Part shown: in pieces, positions 9,241 to 16,933 of the stretch
Position numbering within the stretch: position 1 is the stretch's first letter
Layout of the letters: each line of letters begins with the position of its first letter
DNA from: Cyanobacteria bacterium FACHB-DQ100
GTDB lineage: Bacteria > Cyanobacteriota > Cyanobacteriia > Leptolyngbyales > Leptolyngbyaceae
Length of the DNA stretch: 64,000 bases
Direction: 5' to 3'
Assembly (NCBI GenBank): GCA_014695195.1
Contig: JACJNW010000026.1
Location: 62,001-126,000 of the forward strand
Position numbers and translations under genes: made by a program
The notes under the pieces: model-generated
What the model saw: only the letters and a program-made list of their open reading frames with translations
What the model was told of the DNA's origin: nothing
The model's database searches: none

Positions 9241-9387
9241 TTTTCTCGAGCGCGTTGAGCTTTATCAGCAGCAGCCTCACGCCATAATCCCCGATTTGGC
9301 GTGAGAAGATTGCGTGTGAGTTGAGGAGTGCTGTTCGACCGATGCCGAGTGCAATGAGGCAAGGGAAATCAGCAACGACGAAACGAA

Positions 9388-9522
9388 CTATCTCTCAGGC
9401 AATGAACGAATAAACTCCCGTAGGACATCCGTGATGGATCTCCCTGTTTTCTGGCAGTAAGAATCGAGCTTGTCTTTCTCACTTTTTGGTAGTCGAAACT
9501 GAATTGTTTCTTTACTGGTCAT
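9388..9522 (-). CDS. Small ribbon-helix-helix protein associated with TnpB
   Basis: A 44-codon gene: ATG 9522, TAG at 9388-9390. The product begins MTSKETIQFRLPKSEKDKLD and ends GRSITDVLREFIRSLPER. This is the plan of a ribbon-helix-helix (CopG/Arc-like) domain: a short strand (TIQFRLP), helix A (KSEKDKLDSYCQKTG), and helix B (SITDVLREFIRSL). It is divergent from tnpB, whose start is 55 bases away, so both may share a regulatory region. It likely represses its own and the tnpB promoter. Fold assignment is from pattern only. Confidence 0.65.
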   Translation of the reverse strand: MTSKETIQFRLPKSEKDKLDSYCQKTGRSITDVLREFIRSLPER

Positions 9523-9577
9523 GATTGCAGCGTATGGATATATGCACTACAATAGTATCACAGCAATTATTTCTCCA

Positions 9578-10813
9578 ATGCGAACCGCTCATCAGTACCG
9601 ATTGCGATTGACGAAACAACAGCAAGCCACGATTGACCAATGGCTTGAACTCGCGCGTCGTCAATATAACTATCGGTTGGCAGAGCGGTTCAACTGGTAT
9701 GAACAAAATCGCTGCGATGTGAATGCGTGTCCACTCATCTGCCATCTGCCAGAGTTGAAAGATAGCCCCAATTTCTATTCTCAGAAGCGAGATTTAGTCA
9801 ACTCGAAAAAACTGTTTCCTGAATATAAAGAGATTCCCTCTCATACGCTGCAAGACGTGATTGCGCGGGTAGAAAAGACGTTCGACCGATGGCTAAAAGG
9901 GGATTGCAACGGCAAGAAATCAGGAAAGCCAAGATTTAAGGGAGTAGGGCGATTTCGTTCGATTGTATTTCCAGATCCGGTTAAGTCAGAACATATCGAG
10001 TCACGATTCATCCAGCTTCCCAAGCTTGGCAAGTTAAAGATGATTTTGCACCGTCCAATACCCGATGGCTTTAAGGTCAAAACGGCTGCAATCATCAAGA
10101 AAGTGGACGGCTATTACATCACGCTGTCGCTTCAAGATTCATCTGTCCCCGTTCTCACGTCGGATGCCCCAGCACTGGAAAATACTATCGGGATTGATGT
10201 CGGTCTGAAGTCGTTTCTGGTGGATGATTTGGGAGATAAAGTCCAAATTCCTCAACACTACCGAAAAGCAGAGAAGCGTCTGAAGCGGTTGCAGCGTTCA
10301 TTGTCTCGTACAAAGAAAGGCTCTAATCGTCGCAAGAAAGCGATTAAACGAGTTGGTAAGGCTCATCTGAAAGTTGCGAATCAGCGCAAAGATTTCCACT
10401 ATAAAACCGCTAAAAAGCTTTTATCTCAAGGAAAGCATGCTGCACATGAAAAGCTGAATATCAAAGGTCTAGCCAAATCTCGATTGGCGAAATCAGTAAA
10501 CGATGCTGGATGGGGTCAATTCCTGCAAATTCTCTCAATCAAGGCTGAAAGAGCCGGATTGCTTGCAATTGCGGTGAATCCAAATGGCACAAGTCAAGGC
10601 TGCTCAAATTGCGGTCACAAGGTCAAAAAAGAACTGTCCGACCGATGGCATTCGTGCTCGTCTTGCGGTTGTGAACTTGACCGCGACCACAATGCAGCAA
10701 TAAACATCAAACACAGAGCGGTAGGGCATTCCGTTCTTAAAGCTCATTTAACGTCCGAAGCAATAGCTGGAGTCAATGAGAAGCCTACGCTGTACTGTAC
10801 TCAGTCAGCGTAG
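9578..10813 (+). CDS. tnpB: TnpB, RNA-guided nuclease of IS200/IS605 family
   Basis: I use ATG 9578 (MRTAHQYRLRLTKQQQATID), the conserved beginning; an in-frame ATG at 9521 would add 19 unrelated residues. The protein is about 411 aa. The RuvC-like centre appears intact: Asp in IGIDVGLKS near residue 206, Glu in HEKLNIKGL near 290, Asp in LDRDHNAAINIK near 368. A four-cysteine zinc finger (CSNCG...CSSCG) lies between the last two. TnpB cuts DNA next to a target-adjacent motif under guidance of RNA made from the element's right end. The upstream RHH gene and the 3' hairpin fit this. It could be catalytically active. Confidence 0.9.
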   Translation: MRTAHQYRLRLTKQQQATIDQWLELARRQYNYRLAERFNWYEQNRCDVNACPLICHLPELKDSPNFYSQKRDLVNSKKLFPEYKEIPSHTLQDVIARVEKTFDRWLKGDCNGKKSGKPRFKGVGRFRSIVFPDPVKSEHIESRFIQLPKLGKLKMILHRPIPDGFKVKTAAIIKKVDGYYITLSLQDSSVPVLTSDAPALENTIGIDVGLKSFLVDDLGDKVQIPQHYRKAEKRLKRLQRSLSRTKKGSNRRKKAIKRVGKAHLKVANQRKDFHYKTAKKLLSQGKHAAHEKLNIKGLAKSRLAKSVNDAGWGQFLQILSIKAERAGLLAIAVNPNGTSQGCSNCGHKVKKELSDRWHSCSSCGCELDRDHNAAINIKHRAVGHSVLKAHLTSEAIAGVNEKPTLYCTQSA

Positions 10814-10814
10814 G
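10784..10814 (+). ncRNA. Right-end hairpin of TnpB element, part of candidate omega-RNA
   Basis: CCTACGCTG (10784-10792) pairs perfectly with CAGCGTAGG (10806-10814), loop 13 bases, and includes the tnpB stop codon. In this family the guide RNA scaffold derives from the 3' end of tnpB plus the right end, with the guide from flanking DNA. The call is by position and structure; RNA ends are not defined. Confidence 0.45.
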
Positions 10815-10845
10815 AGCATGTCACATTAAGTAATCAGAATCTCCA

Positions 10846-11208
10846 CTAAATCTGTCTAAATCGCTTGCCGACATACCGACTCTTCAGCTTGCCATTCTCG
10901 CGCCAGTAAGCATACCAATACGGTCCATGTAACTCTCCATCGATTCCTGCACACTTACATCCTGCTTTCCCACACCGAACTAGCTCCAACTGATACAGTC
11001 GCGCGGCTCCGCCGATACCGTTAGGATCGTCGCTCCGCTGTGTTTCAATCACTTCGCGTCCTTTTGCAGTAACCGCTTCTGAATGCACTGATTGTTGCTC
11101 AAGCGATCGTACAATGTCACCTAATTCGGCATAAAGCTGTTTTGCCTGCGCCAGAGTGAGATGTCCGAATGCAGTCCGAAGTTTATCGACGTCAGGGCGC
11201 TTAGCCAT
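10846..11208 (-). CDS. DUF6788-like small protein (intact copy)
   Basis: ATG 11208 gives 120 aa (MAKRPDVDKLRTAFGHLTLA); a TTG at 11238 would add 10. An N-terminal helical part (QAKQLYAELGDIVRSLEQQ) leads to a core with CGKAGCKCAG, a CxxxxCxC cluster that could bind metal, then HGPYWYAYWRENGKLKSRYV followed by GKRFRQI. The copy at 19522-19869 has the same core but is interrupted by a stop. The function is unknown. The basic beta-hairpin-like core and short size suggest nucleic-acid binding (inference). A GTCAACGCAAC sequence at 11234-11244, just upstream, resembles part of the iteron at 13.3-13.9 kb. Confidence 0.7.
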   Translation of the reverse strand: MAKRPDVDKLRTAFGHLTLAQAKQLYAELGDIVRSLEQQSVHSEAVTAKGREVIETQRSDDPNGIGGAARLYQLELVRCGKAGCKCAGIDGELHGPYWYAYWRENGKLKSRYVGKRFRQI

Positions 11209-11332
11209 CACTTTTGAACAAGGAGAGTAAATTGTCAACGCAACAAAAAGACATTTCGGTTGTAATTGAGCAGTCGATCAGCACAGAAGCCAACCCGTAG
11301 GAAAATTGGGACAGCGTGAGCATTTAGTTCTC

Positions 11333-13180
11333 CTAATTGCGATTCATCTCAGTGGAAGCGGTGTGACTGAGCCAATTGAGCCACTGTCGCAGTTCTAAAT
11401 CACTCAGCATCGTGAGACAGGTTTCGCTGAAGTGCTGCCAGAGCATCCAATCGATTTGCTCAACCGACCAGCCTAATCGGGCAGTTTGCAATTCGATCTC
11501 GGCAAATAACAATGAGCGCTCCGATTGACTAACAAATGGGGAGAATTGCACTTGAGGCGCTCGCAGTTCATCCACTCGTTTCCATGCCATCGCTTCGGCA
11601 ATCAGAATGGGATCACCAGAGTTAAGATATCGCTGCATTTGCTCAGCTCCTGTCTGACTCGACAAACTGGATTGAAGCTGATGCTCGATCGCGAGTTGAA
11701 TTGCTTCTTCACACGCTTCTTGCTGTGCTTGAGCTTCAAGTGAATCCTCAATGTTGTTACTTACCGGGTTAGGGCAAGAACCTTGATTAACAGAAGAATT
11801 ACCGCCTGTAGTCGCACAAACCTGAAGTTCAGAATCGCTAGAATCATTGCTAGAAACAGAATTACCGCCTTCGCCCTGTAATAAGCTTGTAATATTCTGA
11901 GAGCTTTTCTCTGGCTCTAATTGCTGTAGATTACCTAGAGAATCGCTCATGAGAAATTGAGGATGCCAAAGATCTCGATGACGATACAACGATCCTCCCC
12001 CGATTCGATATTGAAGTAATGCTTTGAATCTTTGTGTTGATTGACTGGGAAGAATTCCTTTTTCTAAGAGATCAGAGATCGCACTTCTAATCCGATCTCG
12101 TGCTGATTCTGATTGTTGTTGGTTCCAAGACGGAGCTTGATCGATTGCGCTTTCTAATTCTTCAGACTTTGCCTTAAACTTTCCTTTCTGATCCCCGTAA
12201 TGAAAATAGTGACTTGATTGAATGCACCTTGCCCATTCTTCGGCTCGATATTCAATTTCATGCTGGTGACGGCAAAACTCCTCATATCCCGGCAGTGACT
12301 TCGCGGTTTCAACAATCTCTTCAACTAGAGCACTTCCGACTAACGGTTGACCACCGGAGAGAACGTGATGAAAAATGTACGCTCTCATCGTAATGCGCCC
12401 CAACAAGCGATTGGTTTGACCACAGCCAGTCCAACCGAGTTCGATTTCTGCATTCAGATCATTGATAAACTTCTCCGCTTTACCAGAGACTCGAAACAAT
12501 CGTCGTTTTGCTTGCTTGAGAATTCGCTTGAGCAGTTGAGTGTCAAGTGAATTCCGGCGTTGAGCAAAGTGCCAATATTCAACAAAAGTCTGCTGTGTGC
12601 TCCAAATGGGCTGAAATTCCGCGTTCAACAAATACGACCCGACTTGCAGCGGCAGGCGGTGAGCATTGAACAGGCTTGGTGTTCCGTTCGCAACATAAGG
12701 CTTAGGGTTCGGAAAGGTTTCGAGCTGTCCGGGAACGATCTTGAAGCCAGAGTTTTCGAGCAGAGTCGCGACGGCAATCGCTAATTGCCAACTACTGTGA
12801 GCTTGCGGAAATGGAAAATAGAGATGTAATCCTCCGCTGTAGCTAGATGTGCAGACGATGGATTCGACTAACCCAAGCGGTTCTAATGCAGCAGCGATTC
12901 GACCAATTGCGAACGGGTCACGTTTCGGATGGTATGGGCTGCCAGCATCGATATCAATCAGACAGTACTGTGTTTCTGCACCGAAGCGAACACCATAGAG
13001 ATATCCGCCCTGACGAATGAGACGATCTCCTAAAGGATGGCGAGACTCAGTTTGCCAGTTGACTTCTGCGCCAACACAAGGAAGTTCTGCCCAAATATAA
13101 TCGTAACGATGTGGAAAAAGCGCGAGAAACTCATCAGTCCACTCACGCACGCTTTCAAGCGCGAAATGTTTTGTTGCCAT
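11333..13180 (-). CDS. Primase-like (AEP-type) plasmid protein
   Basis: A 615-residue protein starting with ATG 13180. The N-terminal third has features of archaeo-eukaryotic-type primases: a CLIDIDAGSPYHP segment (Asp pair near residues 74-76) in a hydrophobic strand, and a GGLHLYFPF segment (His near 117) like the sxH motif. The middle is helical. Residues 400-520 are low complexity, rich in Ser/Asn/Gln. The last 60 residues (ELQTARLGWSVEQIDWMLWQ) resemble the C-terminus of the 208-aa protein at 8466-9092. The gene faces away from the iteron array at 13.3-13.98 kb, which fits a role in plasmid replication priming. The third catalytic carboxylate is not obvious to me, so the primase call is tentative. 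Confidence 0.55.
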   Translation of the reverse strand: MATKHFALESVREWTDEFLALFPHRYDYIWAELPCVGAEVNWQTESRHPLGDRLIRQGGYLYGVRFGAETQYCLIDIDAGSPYHPKRDPFAIGRIAAALEPLGLVESIVCTSSYSGGLHLYFPFPQAHSSWQLAIAVATLLENSGFKIVPGQLETFPNPKPYVANGTPSLFNAHRLPLQVGSYLLNAEFQPIWSTQQTFVEYWHFAQRRNSLDTQLLKRILKQAKRRLFRVSGKAEKFINDLNAEIELGWTGCGQTNRLLGRITMRAYIFHHVLSGGQPLVGSALVEEIVETAKSLPGYEEFCRHQHEIEYRAEEWARCIQSSHYFHYGDQKGKFKAKSEELESAIDQAPSWNQQQSESARDRIRSAISDLLEKGILPSQSTQRFKALLQYRIGGGSLYRHRDLWHPQFLMSDSLGNLQQLEPEKSSQNITSLLQGEGGNSVSSNDSSDSELQVCATTGGNSSVNQGSCPNPVSNNIEDSLEAQAQQEACEEAIQLAIEHQLQSSLSSQTGAEQMQRYLNSGDPILIAEAMAWKRVDELRAPQVQFSPFVSQSERSLLFAEIELQTARLGWSVEQIDWMLWQHFSETCLTMLSDLELRQWLNWLSHTASTEMNRN

Positions 13181-13284
13181 AGCCCAGTAGTGAGTGAGTG
13201 TGAAGTCACCAAAAGCGATGTACTAAACACACTCGGTCGAAGATACTAGAATCCGATCTGTATAACACGAGCAGAATTCGGCTT

Positions 13285-13980
13285 TCGGCTTGTCAACAGT
13301 CTCGATCGCGCAACCCTTCTTAGTTTGTCAACATTGGCTGCAATCCTAACCCACCGTTGAGTTTGGGAAATGGTAGGTCAATCGATCCTAGAATCTACAT
13401 TTGCGATCGCTAAAAATTACGTCTTATGATCCTAGAGCAGCGAAATATGGCTTATTACAAGTTCGTCATTGAATTCTAGAACTTCTGTCAACATTGGCAA
13501 CAACTTGCAGTAGATGTAGCTTCAGTACGTTGGTCAAATGATTCTAGAATTTCAGTCAACACTGTCAACACTGTGAAAAATGCTCATAGTCAAGCACGCC
13601 ATTAATTTTTTCAACAAATCGTCATTTGGCTGCATATTCTAATCGTTCTGCGCTTTGGTCAAGCGATTCTAGAACTTGAGTCAACATTGTCAACAAAACT
13701 GAAATTGCTAAGTTTTATGAAGAATTTGTTCAACAAGTGACTGGTTATAGCGCGAGCGTGTTGACAGTAATTGGCTTCACTCAAGGTAAATCAAGGTTTA
13801 AGGCAAAATAATCTTCACCCTCAGGTCATCGCATTCTAGAAAGTTAGTCATGTGATTCTAGAAATGTTGTCAACGGCAACTCTAACGCCTCAGTTGAGTA
13901 AAGCATTGTCCTGCCTTTAGCTCAGAATTTGTAGACTGACAGGACCGTTGTTGACAAGATGGTTTTGTTGACAGCGCGAA
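13285..13980. repeat. Iteron array, candidate plasmid replication origin
   Basis: The 850-base gap between divergent genes holds repeated units of consensus GGTCAANNGATTCTAGAA followed about 5 bases later by GTCAACATTGTCAACA. Copies begin at 13376, 13428 (partial), 13465, 13532, 13657, 13824 and 13847. Those at 13465, 13532, 13657 and 13847 keep both halves. Additional single GTCAAC motifs lie at about 13291 and 13326, and reversed ones at about 13760, 13950 and 13967. The spacing is irregular. The array is flanked by a primase-like gene and an HTH protein, as in iteron-controlled replicons. Confidence 0.75.
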
Positions 13981-14032
13981 TGTCATAATCCTGTGCTGTG
14001 GTCTCTACAGGTATACTGATTCGAGTTCTCAA

Positions 14033-16075
14033 ATGCTATTGGCAAATCGAATCATGCTGGTGAGCGCAGTGAAGCAAAGAAACACTAAATCGTCTCAATC
14101 TAAGTCAGCAAGACCGGACAAGGACGGTTCTGCTTTGCAATCTGTGTCAGAACAAGAGCTTCATAAAGACATTCCGCAGGGTTCCGTCTCAGGAGAAATA
14201 GAGGATGTAACAAATGATGCTCATAGCATGATTTCATCTGAGCGAGTGCATCAGTATGCGGAAAAATTGCGTTCTGGTAAGTCCTTCTTAAACCTGATTT
14301 TGGTTCACGTTGCAACGGGGATTAATCAGTACCGATTGCGACAACTTCGGTCGCAAGTAAAAGGCGACTCAGAACTTATCAATCTCTACAATGAAACCGA
14401 AAAAATTGGCGCATTGCAAAAGCAATCCATTACTCGGTTGGAGAAGCTATTCAAATCTGTTTTGAAGCAAGCCTCGTTTTGGGAGCAAACAGCGCATTGG
14501 ATTACGGTTCGACTTGAGCAATGGGCAGTAGAGTCACGAATGCCAGTGGACTGCTCGATTCCGGGCGTTTTATCTGTAGAAGCTGATTCAGCACTACCGG
14601 AAGAAGAGGCTTGGCGTGAATCAGTCGTGATTAGTGCCTGTGCCTTTTATACTGCTAGCGAATGGCTTAGACATTTAGATTGGTCGTCGTTCTCGATCGA
14701 AGACCTTGAGAAACTATTGGGAATTCGATCTCCTGACACTTCAATAACTGATCCCACACTCTTCAAGAACCATGAAATTGAACGAGTTGCCACAGGTTAC
14801 CCCATTTTGACTGGCGCACAAGCACTGATTAATAATCAATGGGAAGACGGGGAATATCCATACTGGAAGAAACTGGTCGGTGAAGGGTTCATTCAGCACA
14901 ACATCGTGCGTCAAAGTCCATCGAACCAACAGATAGAATTAGTGCCAGGCAAAGCAGCCTGGGAAATTATTCAGCAGTTTGGACCAGAAGCAGCCTATGT
15001 CCTTCTCATTTTCTCTTCCTATGCGACTGACTCAGAGAAACCCTGGGAGCAGCAAATTCGATTAAAAGGAACAGACTTGATCCGTTTGTTTGGATGGGAC
15101 AAGCGAACAGACATCACACTAGGGCAAAAGCTAAAAAAAATTGGCAACTTGGTAGAGTTGGTTTGTAGCTTATCGGTGTTGATTAACAACATCAATGTTG
15201 GAGCGAATCGATATAACGTAGCTAGGGGCGCGATGTGGCTGCTTGAAGAATTGGAATATTCAGGGCAACTTGCACTTACCGTCGATGCCAAGAATCCTAG
15301 CGCTCTGAGCTACGAAGCGGGCGATCCAGATGAGCTGTATATTAAAGTTCGCCCTGGCAGTTGGACGGAGAAGTTTCTGAACTCTAGGGATTTGAGTGGA
15401 AAGAATGCCCTTTGCCAGTATGGGTATTTGGCGAAGAGTACACTACAAATCAATCCATATCGTCAACGGCTAGCGTCTAAGCTGGCAATCTTTCTAACAA
15501 TCATGAGCCGGATTCGGCAAGATGGACGGTACGAAGTTGGAACACTGTTGGAGCGCTTAGAACCAAAAGAGTTGATGACAGTCGTTCAGCAGAGTAAACA
15601 GCGCCGGAGTGCATTGATTGCACAATGGGACAACGCGCTTCTAACGCTACACGAATTAGGCTGGCAGATTGAATTTGACAATGAGACTTACCCTGAGTGT
15701 ATTCGCCCAGAATGGAGTTTGACAGATGAGTCTGAGCCGACGCGAACTCGCCCTCGGAATTGGTTAACGCTTTGGCTCAAAGCGATCGTGATTATTAAGC
15801 CTACCGTTCTGATTCAGGAGAAGTTAGGCTCAGTTCGAGCGTCCAATTCTCAACGCACTGCGGACTTGCCAACTGCTTCAGACAATCTATTAGAACGAAT
15901 TCCAGAGCTTACAGGTGCGGAACTTGCGATCGCACTAGATGCAAAAGGATGGTCTAAAGCAAAATTGGCAAAAGAGTTGGGAGTCGATCGCTCTCTGATT
16001 ACCCGCTGGATTAAAGGTGAGCGCGTTATCCAGCCAAAACATCAAACACAAATTCGAGTTCTGCTGGAATTATGA
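14033..16075 (+). CDS. Probable replication initiator or iteron-binding HTH protein
   Basis: A 680-residue protein; ATG 14033 or ATG 14054, neither with a strong ribosome site. The first 70 residues are polar and probably disordered. The middle (residues about 240-420) is mixed helix/strand with WEQQIRLKGTDLIRLFGWDK and QLKKIGNLVEL-like segments that could be winged helices. The C-terminus (residues about 620-680) is a clear Cro/C1-type HTH: LAIALDAKGWSKAKLAKELG, then VDRSLITRWIKGERVIQP. It is transcribed away from the iteron array immediately upstream; a TATACT -10-like box lies at 14012-14017. Size, HTH and location suggest an initiator or copy-number regulator. I do not recognise a named Rep family. 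Confidence 0.6.
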   Translation: MLLANRIMLVSAVKQRNTKSSQSKSARPDKDGSALQSVSEQELHKDIPQGSVSGEIEDVTNDAHSMISSERVHQYAEKLRSGKSFLNLILVHVATGINQYRLRQLRSQVKGDSELINLYNETEKIGALQKQSITRLEKLFKSVLKQASFWEQTAHWITVRLEQWAVESRMPVDCSIPGVLSVEADSALPEEEAWRESVVISACAFYTASEWLRHLDWSSFSIEDLEKLLGIRSPDTSITDPTLFKNHEIERVATGYPILTGAQALINNQWEDGEYPYWKKLVGEGFIQHNIVRQSPSNQQIELVPGKAAWEIIQQFGPEAAYVLLIFSSYATDSEKPWEQQIRLKGTDLIRLFGWDKRTDITLGQKLKKIGNLVELVCSLSVLINNINVGANRYNVARGAMWLLEELEYSGQLALTVDAKNPSALSYEAGDPDELYIKVRPGSWTEKFLNSRDLSGKNALCQYGYLAKSTLQINPYRQRLASKLAIFLTIMSRIRQDGRYEVGTLLERLEPKELMTVVQQSKQRRSALIAQWDNALLTLHELGWQIEFDNETYPECIRPEWSLTDESEPTRTRPRNWLTLWLKAIVIIKPTVLIQEKLGSVRASNSQRTADLPTASDNLLERIPELTGAELAIALDAKGWSKAKLAKELGVDRSLITRWIKGERVIQPKHQTQIRVLLEL

Positions 16076-16082
16076 GCTTTTC

Positions 16083-16106
16083 AAAGAAATCTACTGATTT
16101 CTTTTT
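16083..16106 (+). terminator. AT-rich hairpin with T-run after the 680-aa gene
   Basis: AAAGAAAT (16083-16090) and ATTTCTTT (16097-16104) form an 8-bp stem with a 6-base loop, followed by TT, directly after the stop codon at 16075. The stem is weak, and its T-run overlaps the first TTTAGGGTGCAT repeat. Confidence 0.4.
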
Positions 16107-16637
16107 AGGGTGCATTAGCTTCTTGAACTCTCAATATATCCAGAGTTATGCACCCTAAATCGTTCGAGCAAATTTGTTTTTTAGGGGACATTCTCCTTGC
16201 TGGAGCAACAATTTCACTCTTAATCGCACCCTAAATTAAAACTTTAATATGTCTCGAAAAAGGCGCAAACAGGATAACCCTACCGTAGAAAGCATCCTTC
16301 AAGACTGCTACTCACTTGGCTTGTAAGAAATGAAGTACTTGCGCGAGGCATAGACGTATTGATCACTGAAGAAGCGCAACGCTTGACAGCAGAGCCTGAT
16401 GAGTGGGACGTGAAGCGAGAAGAGAAAGTCCTAAAAACGGGGGCACGCGGCTCTAGAGGAAGTATTGAATTGAAAATGATCAACAATTGTGGTCCTTATG
16501 CTTATTTGCGGTTTCGGTCAGGGGATACCCATCATTCCTTCTATTTAGGAAAAGTAAAGGCTAGATGAAAGCTTGCGATCGATTTAGGGTGCATATAATT
16601 CACTATTGACGTAATTTACGGCGCAATGCACCCTAAA
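16104..16637. repeat. Three inverted-repeat pairs of TTTAGGGTGCAT bracketing a small broken gene
   Basis: Pair 1: TTTAGGGTGCAT at 16104-16115 with ATGCACCCTAAA at 16148-16159 (perfect, 32-base loop). Pair 2 is degenerate: 16180-16191 (TTTAGGGGACAT) with 16224-16235 (TCGCACCCTAAA). Pair 3: 16583-16594 with 16626-16637 (perfect, 31-base loop). Pairs 1 and 2 precede and pair 3 follows the small gene at 16249-16568. The constant arm and loop size point to one structural or binding unit repeated three times. Confidence 0.7.
16249..16568 (+). pseudogene. Frameshifted small protein with GPYxYLR...YLGK core
   Basis: ATG 16249 opens a frame reading MSRKRRKQDNPTVESILQDC then YSLGL and stop at 16324-16326. 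One frame over, the sequence continues sensibly as LVRNEVLARGIDVLITEEAQ and ends at 16568 with NNCGPYAYLRFRSGDTHHSF, YLGKVKAR. A missing base near 16318-16322 would explain this; the intact product would be about 106 aa. The end resembles the core of the DUF6788-like proteins here. It is bracketed by the TTTAGGGTGCAT inverted repeats. Either a real frameshift, an assembly error, or programmed frameshifting is possible; the first is most likely. Confidence 0.55.
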
Positions 16638-16900
16638 AGCAAATGAATACATCTCCTTACGATCGCTGTCGTTAAATGATCTCTAAGAGGCTGCAATCGA
16701 AAGAAAAAACAAGAATCACAGCGCTTTAGCTAATTCGGCGGGAAGCCCCGCGCTCTCCCGAAGGGGAGCGTCGGGATGAGAGCCAGGGCGTTGACGAGTT
16801 GATGCTTTGAACAATGTGCAGCGTAGCTGTACGAGGACTTGGCATCGATGAGGAACCGCCAATCTCCCAAAAACGAAGCGAACACAGGTACTCAAACTAC

Positions 16901-16928
16901 ATTAGAGTGATTATCAATCCACTCTAAT
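16901..16928. promoter_or_regulatory. Inverted repeat in front of tnpB
   Basis: ATTAGAGTG (16901-16909) and CACTCTAAT (16920-16928) are perfectly inverted with a 10-base spacer, ending 5 bases before the tnpB ATG at 16934. The position would let a bound protein or the hairpin block expression. Confidence 0.5.
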
Positions 16929-16933
16929 TATTC

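Larger units (their letters stand above)
9388..10840 (+). mobile_element. IS200/IS605-type element carrying tnpB and an RHH gene, no tnpA
   Basis: The element comprises the divergent ribbon-helix-helix gene, tnpB and a subterminal hairpin overlapping the tnpB stop. No TnpA (Y1 transposase) is present, so it would need one in trans. The exact ends cannot be fixed from sequence alone; the coordinates are approximate, with the right end shortly after the hairpin at 10784-10814. Confidence 0.6.

Noticed and set aside
9099..9362. An 87-aa minus-strand frame upstream of the 208-aa gene
   Set aside because: It runs through the TTCTTATGTAC operator cluster and a hairpin, and encodes no recognisable pattern.
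13285..13980. CRISPR array
   Set aside because: Repeat units are imperfect, irregularly spaced (15-125 bases apart) and bipartite, with no cas genes nearby; iterons explain them better.
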